Shown here: piece after piece, positions 42,243 to 50,016 of the stretch | How positions within the stretch are numbered: the first letter of the stretch is position 1 | How the letters are laid out: every line of letters starts with the position of its first letter | NCBI GenBank assembly: GCA_947625695.1 | Contig: CANQPO010000002.1 | Span: 1 to 54,634 of the forward strand | Reading direction: 5' to 3' | DNA: 54,634 bases | Source: an uncultured Clostridia bacterium | GTDB taxonomy: Bacteria > Bacillota > Clostridia > Christensenellales > Borkfalkiaceae | Made by a program: the position numbers and the translations under genes | Notes under the pieces: generated by a model | Told to the model about the DNA's origin: nothing | Databases searched by the model: none | What the model saw: the letters and a program-made list of their open reading frames with translations, nothing else

Positions 42243-43751
42243 TTAGGGCTCGCGCCGCCAGATGTAGTTCCAATAATTTTTGACGAGGAGCTTCGCGACG
42301 GCGGCGGGGTCGGTGAGCTGGGACGAAATATGAATGATCAATTCCCCGTGCTCTGCCGTCCAATCTTCGGTATTTTTGAGCAGAGCGCGCTCCAGCCCTT
42401 CGCAACGCGAGAACGCCGAATTCCAAATGCACGTCACGCTTGCGGGAATGGTGATCTCCACAAGAGAGGAGCAATCCTGAAAGGCGGAGACGCCGATCTC
42501 CTCGAGCCCCTCGGGAAGGGTGACGGAGGCAAGGGAGGAACAGCCGTAAAAGAGCTCCCTTCCGAGCGTTTTGATCCCCTGCGGAAGGGAAATCTCTTTA
42601 AGGTTCGTACAGTTTACAAACACCGTTTCGCCGAGAGCGGTAAGCGTTTCCCCCAATTCGGCCTCTTTGAGCGACGTACAGCCGTAAAAGACGGAATCGC
42701 CCACTTCGCGCGCCTTGGGAAGGGAGATTTTTTGGAGCTTTTCGCACCCGTAAAAGGCGAAACTCTCCACCCGTTCCACGTTTTCGGGGAGAGTTACCCG
42801 CTCGAGGTCCACACAATTTTCAAAGAGGCCCAAGGGCACGACGGTGAGGGCGGACGGAAATTCGGGAGAGGTGAGCCCGCTCTCCTTGAACGCCCGTTCG
42901 CCCAAAGCGGAGAGCCGCGAAGGGAGCGAGATGGTTTTAAGCGACCTGCAGCCCGAAAAGGCGCTCCTTCCGATGGAGTGCAAGCCCTCGGGGAGAATAA
43001 CTTCGGAGAGCGCAGTGCAACCGAGAAAGGCGTCGTCCTCAATGACGGTGACGCCCGCGGGGAGCTCTATCCTCTTAAGAGAAGAACAGCCCGCAAATGC
43101 GTTCAAACCGATGGAAAGAACGCTTTCGGGCAGGTGCACTTCGGTAATAGATGTGTTGTTGTGGAACGCGCCGTCTATGAGACCGATGACGGGCTTTCCT
43201 TCATACGTATCGGGAACGACGACGTCCGTCTCCTCGCATTCGCCGATCCCCGAGACGAGATAGCCCGTTTTATCCGCCGTCTTGCGGAAGCGCAAGCCTT
43301 CGTCGGGCTGCAATTGGAAGCAGCGGGTGCAAACGCCGTCCTCGTAATCGTGTCCGAGGGGCTGAAGGGGCTCGATCTTTGTCTCCTTACAGTCGAGACA
43401 AGTGTAAAAAATGACGCCCGGCTCTTCGCAGCGCGCCTCTACGGTGAATGCGCTCTCCCAGCGGTGCCCGCCCGTATAAGAGTCGCCCTTGTCCCCCTTT
43501 TCTCCTTTCTCTCCCGTTTCTCCCTTTTCTCCCTGCGCGGGAACGCCTGTATCCTCCTCTCCGATCCACCAATTTCCGTTTTCGCCGATATAGGGGGTCT
43601 CGCCCGAAACGCCCTGTTCTCCGCGGTCGCCCCGATCGCCCTGCGGTCCCATTCCGAATACCCCCGCAAGGAGCAGAATGAGGAGGACGACAATGGCCGT
43701 CTGTAAGAGGATAAACCCCGCCACGAGCGCCCATTTTACGCTCTTTTTCAT
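42243..43751 (-). CDS. Membrane-anchored surface protein with collagen-like and BspA-type leucine-rich repeats
   Basis: 502 residues from the ATG at 43751 (GGAG at 43761-43758). A signal anchor (8-33) is followed by collagen-like Gly-X-Y runs (about 34-52, GPQGDRGDRGEQG, and 72-90, GEKGETGEKGEKGDKG) interrupted by an acidic segment. Then a cysteine pair region (CLDCKE, CTRC) and about eight LRR_5 units (pattern AFxGCxSLxxIxLPxxVxxI) from 185 to 480. LRR_5 proteins are typically adhesins. It has its own promoter and terminator. Confidence 0.85.
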   Translation of the reverse strand: MKKSVKWALVAGFILLQTAIVVLLILLLAGVFGMGPQGDRGDRGEQGVSGETPYIGENGNWWIGEEDTGVPAQGEKGETGEKGEKGDKGDSYTGGHRWESAFTVEARCEEPGVIFYTCLDCKETKIEPLQPLGHDYEDGVCTRCFQLQPDEGLRFRKTADKTGYLVSGIGECEETDVVVPDTYEGKPVIGLIDGAFHNNTSITEVHLPESVLSIGLNAFAGCSSLKRIELPAGVTVIEDDAFLGCTALSEVILPEGLHSIGRSAFSGCRSLKTISLPSRLSALGERAFKESGLTSPEFPSALTVVPLGLFENCVDLERVTLPENVERVESFAFYGCEKLQKISLPKAREVGDSVFYGCTSLKEAELGETLTALGETVFVNCTNLKEISLPQGIKTLGRELFYGCSSLASVTLPEGLEEIGVSAFQDCSSLVEITIPASVTCIWNSAFSRCEGLERALLKNTEDWTAEHGELIIHISSQLTDPAAVAKLLVKNYWNYIWRREP

Positions 43752-43792
43752 CTGTGTCTCCAATGCAATGATGAATTAAAGTTATTAAATAT

Positions 43793-43821
43793 ACTATATC
43801 ATATCAGATTGTAGAATGCAA
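43793..43821 (-). promoter_or_regulatory. Promoter of the collagen-like/LRR gene
   Basis: Minus strand TTGCAT (43821-43816), a 17-bp spacer and TATAGT (43798-43793), in an AT-rich patch. Confidence 0.65.
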
Positions 43822-43882
43822 GAGGTTTGGAAAATTTTGTTGAAGATTTTTTTATTTTTTTTGGGAAAAGTTAAAAATCTCT

Positions 43883-44006
43883 CCTTGGCTGCCCCTTGAG
43901 GGGGAGCCAAGGGGCGAAGCCGAGACTGAGGGGGTGTTTTGTTTCAAATAGAAGGACACCCCTTCCGCCTCCTTCGTCGGCACCCACCCCTCAAGGGGTG
44001 GGCAAG
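43883..44006 (-). repeat. Dispersed repeat family A, copy 2 (reverse)
   Basis: Reverse complement of the elements at 38462-38575 and 48349-48475, with the same terminal hairpins. The rest of the 43764-44233 gap contains related palindromes, including GTCGCC/GGCGAC (44188-44202) and GCTCCTCC/GGAGGAGC (44203-44221), and no gene. Confidence 0.75.
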
Positions 44007-44233
44007 CAAAACCCCCTCCTTAACATTGCTGTCCTCAATATGATTTGGGAATGTCACCCACCCCTTAGTCCCCCTCCAATGGAGGGGGTTCCGTTGGCAC
44101 GGGTCGAAATTGCCCCCTCCTTAGGAGGGGGGGTAGGGGGGTGGTGTCCTTCGTTCTAAACATGCACCACCATATTCACCACCTCAGTCGCCTGAGGCGA
44201 CAGCTCCTCCTGAGGAGGAGCCTTATATACGCC

Positions 44234-45946
44234 CTACCCAAGCAGCGCTGTTATCTGCGTTTCCAAAAGTTCGTAGGTGACGGAGCCCTGCTGCGTGAAC
44301 GCGATGACCCCCTCCTCGTCGAGAATAACCGTCATCGGCCACGTTGTTCTGCCGCCGAGGCGCAGGAACATCTTCTGCTCGCTGCTGTCCTGCACGAAAC
44401 GGGCGTGCTCGCGCGACCACTCCCGCGAACGGATAAACGCCTCTACGTCCTCCTCCACATCTACGCTGTGCACAAACACGACGGTGAGCTCCTCGCTGTA
44501 CTTTTCGGCGATCTGCTCGAAATAGGGGATCTCCTGAATGCACGGCGTGCACCACGTCCCCCAGAAGTTGAGCACCGTGATCTTCCCGCGCGTCGCATAG
44601 AGGTTGAACTGCTCGTCCGAGAAATATTCGTCGAGGGTGAAGTCGGGCGCCGTTTCCCCCACTTGGTTGCCCACCGTGACGGGCGGCTCCTCCTTGTGAA
44701 TGAAATTATAGTAGACGAGCGCGCCGAGGAGTACGGCGAGCGCCACCCCCCACGCCGCGACCTGCAGCCAAAAGTTCCTGCCGCGCTTTTTCTTGGGCTT
44801 TTGGACAGAAACCGCCGCCTCTGCCGTTTGAATCGGCGCGGCCGCCTCTGCAACGGGCGCAAGTTCGGCCGTCTGCACCGAGAGAGTGGGAGAGGTGAGG
44901 TCGATGGGGCGTTCGGGCTCTGCTAAAGTCGCCTCCACCGCGTTTTTGTGCAGGAACAGCTTGCTCCCCTTCCACGAAATTGCCTTGGCAGGGCAGACGT
45001 CCATGCACTCGCCGCAGTTGATGCACTCGTGGTCCCCCACCCGTTTTACGTCCATTTTGCAGTGGGAGACGCACAGTCCGCAGTCGGTACACTTGTTTTT
45101 ATCAAGCTTGACGCCGAGGAGGGCGATCTTGTTGAAGAAGCCGTACAGCGCGCCCAGCGGGCACAAGAAGCGGCAGAAGGCGCGGAAGATAAACACGCAG
45201 GCAACACATATGACGCAGAGCACGCAGAACTTCCACGTAAACAGCGGCCCGAGCATTCCGAAAAGGTCTGCATTATTGGGGTTGATGAGCAGCCCGATCG
45301 CCCCCCCGAACGTCCCCGCGGGGCAGATGTATTTACAAAAAGCGGGGACAGGCCCTCCCACCGTCGGGTCCATGAGCCCGTATGTAAGCGGAATGGCAAT
45401 GACAAACACCGCCAAAACGACGTACTTGAGATAGCTTAAAATGCGGGTATAGCGGCTCTTTTTGAGTTTGGGCGTCTTGATTTTATACAGAAGTTCCTGT
45501 CCGAGCCCGACGGGGCACAAGAAGCCGCAGATTGTCCGCCCCAGCAGAAGCCCGAAGAGGACGAGAATGCCGAGCACATAGTAGGGAGTTGCCGTGCCCG
45601 ACTGCGCGAGGGCGTTCTGGAGGGCCCCCAAGGGGCATGCGCCCACCGCTCCCGGGCAGGAATAGCAGTTGAGCCCGGGCACGCAGAAATACTTAGTGCC
45701 CCCCGTATAGATGTTCCCCGAGACGAACCCCTTGATGTTGGCGTTGGTGAGGAGGGCGGCATAGAGCTGAATGAGCCGACGCTTGGTGGGCTTGTGCCTC
45801 TGCCACCAATTTCCCTGCTTTTCGCCCGTCTCCCTTTCCTTTTTGCGGGTCGCCGCGATCTCCCGCACCACCGTGACGATCGCGCCGATGAGAAGTACCC
45901 CGAAGAATACGGAGATCGCAATGATGATCGCAAGCCTTGTATTCAT
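44234..45946 (-). CDS. NapH-type polyferredoxin membrane protein fused to a TlpA-like thioredoxin
   Basis: 570 residues from the ATG at 45946. Membrane helices at about 5-25, 122-140, 172-190, 240-258 and 395-412. Cysteine groups include CVPGLNCYSCPGAVGAC (88-104), CGFLCP (140-145), CKYICP (204-209) and CRFLCP (258-263), followed by two 4Fe-4S motifs (CTDCGLCVSHC 286-296, CINCGECMDVC 308-318). An Ala-rich linker is followed by a last helix and a redoxin domain with WCTPC at 465-469. The arrangement suggests that cytoplasmic electrons are passed through the membrane to an extracytoplasmic thioredoxin, a role filled by CcdA/DsbD elsewhere. It lies directly after a membrane gene of unknown function. 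Confidence 0.87.
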   Translation of the reverse strand: MNTRLAIIIAISVFFGVLLIGAIVTVVREIAATRKKERETGEKQGNWWQRHKPTKRRLIQLYAALLTNANIKGFVSGNIYTGGTKYFCVPGLNCYSCPGAVGACPLGALQNALAQSGTATPYYVLGILVLFGLLLGRTICGFLCPVGLGQELLYKIKTPKLKKSRYTRILSYLKYVVLAVFVIAIPLTYGLMDPTVGGPVPAFCKYICPAGTFGGAIGLLINPNNADLFGMLGPLFTWKFCVLCVICVACVFIFRAFCRFLCPLGALYGFFNKIALLGVKLDKNKCTDCGLCVSHCKMDVKRVGDHECINCGECMDVCPAKAISWKGSKLFLHKNAVEATLAEPERPIDLTSPTLSVQTAELAPVAEAAAPIQTAEAAVSVQKPKKKRGRNFWLQVAAWGVALAVLLGALVYYNFIHKEEPPVTVGNQVGETAPDFTLDEYFSDEQFNLYATRGKITVLNFWGTWCTPCIQEIPYFEQIAEKYSEELTVVFVHSVDVEEDVEAFIRSREWSREHARFVQDSSEQKMFLRLGGRTTWPMTVILDEEGVIAFTQQGSVTYELLETQITALLG

Positions 45947-45956
45947 CGCTCCCTCC

Positions 45957-46772
45957 TTATCCCAGCCCGATGCACTCGGTGCAGATGTTGATCGCCTTGA
46001 TGAGCACGCTGTGCGCCCCGCCGTTTGCGGGCAGCGCGCCGAGGACGATAAAGACGACGGCAAGCACAAAGAGCGCGCACCGCACGCCGAGAATAACGTA
46101 TTTGTTTTCGATCGCCGCGGCCGCCTTTTTTACGCCCGTCTCCCATTTTGTAGGAGAAGGCGCGGGGCCGACGAGAGGTTTTACCTTGGGAAGCATCTTC
46201 TTTGCAAACACGACCTCGAAAACAGCTTCCCCGATGAGAACGAGAAGGGCCGCTCCCACCCACGGCAGGACGTTTGCAACCATGCGCAGAACGTCCGAAC
46301 TGAGCTCCGCAAGGGAGGTAAAGTTTGCGGTATTTGCAAGGTAGACGATGCACATCACCGCCGCCAGCAGACAGAACGCCGCCGAGACGAGGCGCACGGC
46401 AAGGCGAATTTTTTCGAGCCGTCTGACGTTTGCGAACGCCTCGGGGTCCCTTTCCGTATTTGCGCGGCGGCTGAGGCGCGCATAAATTTTCACGTCGTCG
46501 GGCGAACGCTTTTTTCTCTCCAAAGCGGGAAAGAGGGCGTAAACGACAATCCCCACAACAATGGCGACGATCCACAGAATCACGGGGGTGAGCAGTTCGA
46601 GAAGGCGCGCGCCGACCGCCTCACGGGAATACATGCCGTGAAGCTCGCCGAGCTCCGAAACCCCCGAATAGTAGAGGTCGGCCGCCTGCGCAAGAAAAAG
46701 AACGCCCACAACGACGGTGAACACGCCGAGAAAGACGGAATATGCAATTCTGATTTTCGCGTTGCGCTCCAT
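45957..46772 (-). CDS. Membrane protein of unknown function, partner of the NapH-TlpA fusion
   Basis: 271 residues with five or so membrane helices (about 10-30, 60-85, 125-147, 165-185, 225-245). GGAGGG precedes the ATG. The last ten residues, NICTECIGLG, hold a C-x-x-C pair just after the last membrane helix. It is co-transcribed with the ferredoxin/thioredoxin fusion, 10 bp apart, so the terminal cysteines may be redox partners or bind a cluster. I know no family name. Confidence 0.7.
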   Translation of the reverse strand: MERNAKIRIAYSVFLGVFTVVVGVLFLAQAADLYYSGVSELGELHGMYSREAVGARLLELLTPVILWIVAIVVGIVVYALFPALERKKRSPDDVKIYARLSRRANTERDPEAFANVRRLEKIRLAVRLVSAAFCLLAAVMCIVYLANTANFTSLAELSSDVLRMVANVLPWVGAALLVLIGEAVFEVVFAKKMLPKVKPLVGPAPSPTKWETGVKKAAAAIENKYVILGVRCALFVLAVVFIVLGALPANGGAHSVLIKAINICTECIGLG

Positions 46773-46801
46773 GAACGCCCTCCGAAGGGTATCTTATCAA
46801 A

Positions 46802-46830
46802 AGTATAATAAAAAAAGGGGCGAAAGTCAA
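46802..46830 (-). promoter_or_regulatory. Promoter of the membrane protein/NapH-TlpA operon
   Basis: Minus strand TTGACT (46830-46825), a 17-bp spacer and TATACT (46807-46802). Confidence 0.65.
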
Positions 46831-46867
46831 GCAAAAGCCCTCCTTCCGCCCACGGAAATTTCATCCT

Positions 46868-48166
46868 TCAATTCATGAGGGTAAAATCGTCGTTGTCTGA
46901 AAAGACGAACGTCTCCTCCACTTCCCTGCCGCCGCGGAGCACGGTCAAAACGACGGTATCTCCCCTCCGAACGTTGAGCATTGCGACCGTAAACATGTGG
47001 CGGCGAACGATCTCCTTTTCTGCCTCCCCGATTTTTATGGAGAGGAGCACGTCGCCCGCCTTGAGTTTTCCCGCGGCGAGCCCGCCGTTGACCTTGGAAA
47101 TTTTTACCTCCTCAACGACCCGCGTCTTGCCCGTCTTTTCGTCGTATTCGCTGTGGGTGTCCGCCGTCTCCACCGTGATCCCGAGGGAAGCGCACATTGC
47201 GCCGCGCGAGTTGTCCGTCTTGCTGTTGTCGATGACGTTATACGCCGCCGCGCAGGCGAGATTTGAGGGAATGGCATAGCCGAGGTGCTCGACGCCGCTC
47301 TCCTCCGAGCGGGCGTTGACGACGCCGATGAGCTCCCCCGCCGCATTGAAGAGCCCGCCGCCCGAATTGCCGTGGTTGACGGGCGCGTCCGTGCGCAGTT
47401 CGAGCATGGCGACCTTTGTGCGCTCGTCCGCCGCGGTCAGGGTGATGTATTCGGCCTCCACCGAGAGAATGCCGCTCACCGCGGAGACCCCCTTGCTGTT
47501 CGGGTTGCCCACCGCATAAACTCTTTCTCCCACGGTGACATTGTCCGAATCGGCGATGGTCGCCGCGTGCACATCGCTCTCTTTGAGCAGGTCGCTGTTT
47601 TCCACCTTGAGGACGGCGATGTCGTAGTTCATCGCGCCGCCCACATAGGTCGCTTTGATCCCCCTCTCGTCCGTCTTGCCGCCGTAGAGATAGAGGAGAA
47701 TGTTGTCGCTGACGTGCGAAATGCTCTCCCGTCCCGTGCTCTTTGCGTTGTAGACGACGTGGTAGTTGGTGACGACGTAGGCGTCCCCCTTCTCGGTGTC
47801 CGCCTCCAAAAAGACGCCCGCGCCGATGCTGTAATAATAGGAGGAGCCCATGCCGAGCGAGGAAACTTCGAACGCCGCATACACTTCGGCGGTGCAGAGA
47901 AGGTCGGAATTGACGGCAAGAGAATCGTCAAGAAAGACGCCGATCTCCTTCAAAAAATCGACAAAGCTGCCGGAATAGCCGTCCGCGCACGCCTCTTCGT
48001 ACATGACGCGCGCCTGCGACTTGGTTTGGATCTGGGAAATGTTGACGTTGCTGTCGTCGCGGGTCGCCACTTCATAAGGGTTTCCATTGAAAAGGGAACA
48101 GCCCGAAAGGGAGAAAATGAGCGCGCCCGTAAGAAGAGCGACGGCGGGAAAGAGAAATTTTTTCAT
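46868..48166 (-). CDS. HtrA/DegP-like serine protease lipoprotein
   Basis: 432 residues from the ATG at 48166 (AAGGAG 5 nt upstream; the frame also allows a GTG 6 bp earlier). Lipobox LSGC gives C23. A short segment (60-75, DGYSGSFVDFLKEIG) resembles repeats found on clostridial surface lipoproteins. Trypsin-like domain with the triad H136 (TNYHVV), D182 (NYDIAVLKV) and S268 (GNSGGG). PDZ domain about 330-425. The expected role is degradation of misfolded exported proteins. It has its own perfect promoter. Confidence 0.88.
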   Translation of the reverse strand: MKKFLFPAVALLTGALIFSLSGCSLFNGNPYEVATRDDSNVNISQIQTKSQARVMYEEACADGYSGSFVDFLKEIGVFLDDSLAVNSDLLCTAEVYAAFEVSSLGMGSSYYYSIGAGVFLEADTEKGDAYVVTNYHVVYNAKSTGRESISHVSDNILLYLYGGKTDERGIKATYVGGAMNYDIAVLKVENSDLLKESDVHAATIADSDNVTVGERVYAVGNPNSKGVSAVSGILSVEAEYITLTAADERTKVAMLELRTDAPVNHGNSGGGLFNAAGELIGVVNARSEESGVEHLGYAIPSNLACAAAYNVIDNSKTDNSRGAMCASLGITVETADTHSEYDEKTGKTRVVEEVKISKVNGGLAAGKLKAGDVLLSIKIGEAEKEIVRRHMFTVAMLNVRRGDTVVLTVLRGGREVEETFVFSDNDDFTLMN

Positions 48167-48191
48167 GATCACTCCTTGATGTTCAGGGTTT

Positions 48192-48221
48192 ATTATACGC
48201 GCAGTTTTGTCGATTTGTCAA
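48192..48221 (-). promoter_or_regulatory. Promoter of the HtrA-like gene
   Basis: Minus strand TTGACA (48221-48216), an 18-bp spacer and TATAAT (48197-48192). Confidence 0.8.
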
Positions 48222-48348
48222 TATTCGTGTGAAATTTTGCAAATATTTTATCTTCTGCCGAAAATTTCCCCCCTTGCACAAGTGCATTAGGGCGCGATAT
48301 TACAGTCACCGCCTCTATGTTACTTATTCCCCGTGAACGGGTCCTTTC

Positions 48349-48475
48349 CTTGCCCACCCCTTGAGGGGTGGGTGGCACGAGCAACGCGAGGGACGGAAGG
48401 GGTGTCCCTTAATCGGAATAACACCCCCTCAGTCTCGGCTTCGCCTCGACAGCTCCCCCTCAAGGGACAGCCAAG
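48349..48475 (+). repeat. Dispersed repeat family A, copy 3
   Basis: Same ends as 38462-38575 (CTTGCCCACCCCTTGAGGGG; CAGCCAAG) with a diverged middle (AGTCTCGGCTTCGCCTCGAC in place of AGTCACTTCGTGAC). The 48167-48618 gap otherwise holds a promoter and a terminator. Confidence 0.75.
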
Positions 48476-48561
48476 AAATTATTCGCCCCTTTATCACTCT
48501 TTTTTTGTTCATCGGCTCTCTCTTAACCGCTCCGTTAGCGGTTTTCGTATAACACAAAAAA

Positions 48562-48587
48562 GAAAGAGCAACAAACGTCACTCTTTC
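48562..48587 (-). terminator. Terminator of the rubrerythrin-microprotein operon
   Basis: GAAAGAG (48562-48568) pairs with CTCTTTC (48581-48587); the minus strand runs on into CTTTTTT. A second hairpin, ACCGCT/AGCGGT, lies near 48529-48544. Confidence 0.65.
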
Positions 48588-48618
48588 CCTTTTTTCGACC
48601 GTTACGTTTTTTGAACCG

Positions 48619-48747
48619 TTACAGATCGTCTGCGTCCTGCGTCGGGACCTCGAATTCGTCCAGGGTGACCCCCGTATAGCTTCCGAGGCTGTCCTCCTTC
48701 GAACGCATCTTTGCGCCCTTTTCAAGCGCGTTTTTTCGGCTCTTCAT
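48619..48747 (-). CDS. 42-residue acidic microprotein
   Basis: MKSRKNALEKGAKMRSKEDS followed by LGSYTGVTLDEFEVPTQDAD and DL. The GSYTG and QDADDL pieces recur, as I recall, in very short clostridial proteins of unknown function; I cannot name a family. It starts 3 bp after the stop of the preceding microprotein, with no good SD, so translation is probably coupled. It is the last gene of the rubrerythrin operon. Confidence 0.65.
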   Translation of the reverse strand: MKSRKNALEKGAKMRSKEDSLGSYTGVTLDEFEVPTQDADDL

Positions 48748-48750
48748 CGC

Positions 48751-48879
48751 TTAGCCGCAGTTTTTGGCGCTCGAACTCTTCTTGCAGCCGCAACCGCCCT
48801 TGTTCGTCGTCTTGCTCGTTTCGCTCTGCTTGTTCTGTGTGTTGCGAGCGGTGTTGGAGCTCTCTTGCTTGTTCTTCAT
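48751..48879 (-). CDS. 42-residue Cys-rich microprotein
   Basis: A polar, charged N-terminal half (KNKQESSNTARNTQNKQSE) followed by GGCGCKK and a terminal NCG. The three cysteines could bind metal. AAGGAG sits 5 nt before the ATG, which overlaps the rubrerythrin stop (ATGA). The strict coupling to rubrerythrin suggests a role in iron or peroxide handling, by context only. Confidence 0.65.
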   Translation of the reverse strand: MKNKQESSNTARNTQNKQSETSKTTNKGGCGCKKSSSAKNCG

Positions 48880-49472
48880 ATATTCTCCTTTTTGAAAGGA
48901 AGATGAAGTTCCACTTCTCCCTGCGACGCGCCGCAAAGAGGGCAGATGTTCCACGCCTCTTTGGAGGTGTGCATGTAGCCGCACTCGCCGCAGATCCACA
49001 ACATCGGCCGTTCCGCCTTGTAGAGGGAGCCGTCCTTGAACGCCTCGTAGAGATATTCGAAGATGATCCGATGGTTTTGTTCCACCTTCGCTACCTGTTC
49101 GAATTTGAGCGCAATTTGCGCAAACCCCTCTTCCCTCGCAATTCTCGCGAATTCGGGATAGAGCACTTCCGCTTCATCCTGTTCGTCTATCGCCGCAAAG
49201 TGTAAGTTTTCTTCGATCGTTCCCGCATGAAAGGGATAGCTTGCGTCAATGTGAATATTGTCCTGGCTTCCCGCATACTGCTGGATCGCCTCAAAGAAAA
49301 CCTTCGCGTGATTGGTTTCGTTCTTCGCAATCGTGCGAACGGTGTCTGCAAGAACTTCGTATCCTTGCTTCATCGCGGCTTTTACCGTGAGTTGGTACCG
49401 CATACCCGCTTGACATTCTCCCGCAAAACCTCTTGCTAAGTTGAGAAATGTCTGCGTCTGGGTGAATTCCAT
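48876..49472 (-). CDS. Rubrerythrin
   Basis: 198 residues from the ATG at 49472 (AAAGGAGG upstream). A ferritin-like di-iron domain (1-140) has glutamates in AGECQAG, KNETNHAKVFFE, DEAEVLYPEF and KVEQNHRIIFEY. A C-terminal rubredoxin-like knuckle has CGECGYMH and CPLCGAS. It reduces peroxide in anaerobes with electrons delivered through the rubredoxin centre. Two microprotein genes follow on the same transcript. Confidence 0.93.
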   Translation of the reverse strand: MEFTQTQTFLNLARGFAGECQAGMRYQLTVKAAMKQGYEVLADTVRTIAKNETNHAKVFFEAIQQYAGSQDNIHIDASYPFHAGTIEENLHFAAIDEQDEAEVLYPEFARIAREEGFAQIALKFEQVAKVEQNHRIIFEYLYEAFKDGSLYKAERPMLWICGECGYMHTSKEAWNICPLCGASQGEVELHLPFKKENI

Positions 49473-49578
49473 GTTCGTCCTCCTTTCGCCATTATTGTGG
49501 GCAGGAAAAGGAGAGGATATACTTTCGAACATGGTGGAAATTTTTAGTCGAGTGGGGCGGCGCAATAATTCTTCCTAA

Positions 49579-49666
49579 GCGTCATTCTGCCCCGTCCGCA
49601 CGTTCTATGTTGCCTAAGGGCGGCACGAGGAGCCTGCGACGAAGTAGCGGAGCGAAACGGAGTCGA
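49579..49666 (+). repeat. Dispersed repeat family C, copy 3
   Basis: GCGTCATTCTGCCCCGTCCG, then CACGTTCTATG, GGGCGGCACGAGGAG and GACGAAGTAGC; a close match to 38725-38820. Confidence 0.65.
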
Positions 49667-49792
49667 ATGGGTCTCTACCGCATTATAATAATGTGAGAAA
49701 TTTCTCCACTTCGCCTACGGCTTCGGTCGAAATGACAAATAGGACCGCTTCGCTACCTCGCAATCTTTTCGGGAGCCTTTATAAAAATTCTC

Positions 49793-49821
49793 TTGCTAAT
49801 TCGCCGAAAGTGTGCTATACT
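49793..49821 (+). promoter_or_regulatory. Promoter of the structured leader and coiled-coil gene
   Basis: TTGCTA (49793-49798), a 17-bp spacer and TATACT (49816-49821). Transcription would start near 49828, at the first base pairs of the leader stem. Confidence 0.65.
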
Positions 49822-49826
49822 GAAAC

Positions 49827-49982
49827 TGCGCCACAATTGAATAGGAAAATTATGAATGGCTACAATAGGCTTTGTTGTATCCTTATTTTCCGTTCATAAT
49901 TTTTCTGGAAAATTCTATTGTGGCGCAACACATTCGGGATACTCATTGCGGGCGTTCCCAATGTGGAGCGTCCTTATTTTTT
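49827..49982 (+). ncRNA. Structured leader or small RNA ending in an intrinsic terminator
   Basis: TGCGCCACAAT (49827-49837) pairs with ATTGTGGCGCA (49917-49927), extended by GAAT/ATTC after one mismatch. Inside, AAAATTATGAA (49846-49856) pairs with TTCATAATTTT (49893-49903), and TACAA/TTGTA close an apical hairpin. An alternative pairing GGAAAAT (49844-49850) with ATTTTCC (49885-49891) competes with the inner stem. A second hairpin (49950-49958 with 49965-49973) is followed by TTATTTTTT (49974-49982), an intrinsic terminator upstream of the SD of the next gene. TTGCGGGC (49946-49953) can also pair with GCCCGCAA (49983-49990). No known riboswitch class was recognised. Confidence 0.55.
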
Positions 49983-50016
49983 GCCCGCAAATATATAATT
50001 CAAAGGAGAAACAGGA

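Noticed and set aside
49827-49982. 6S RNA or SRP RNA
   Set aside because: The length and a nested two-stem layout do not show the central bubble of 6S RNA or the conserved apical loop of SRP RNA.
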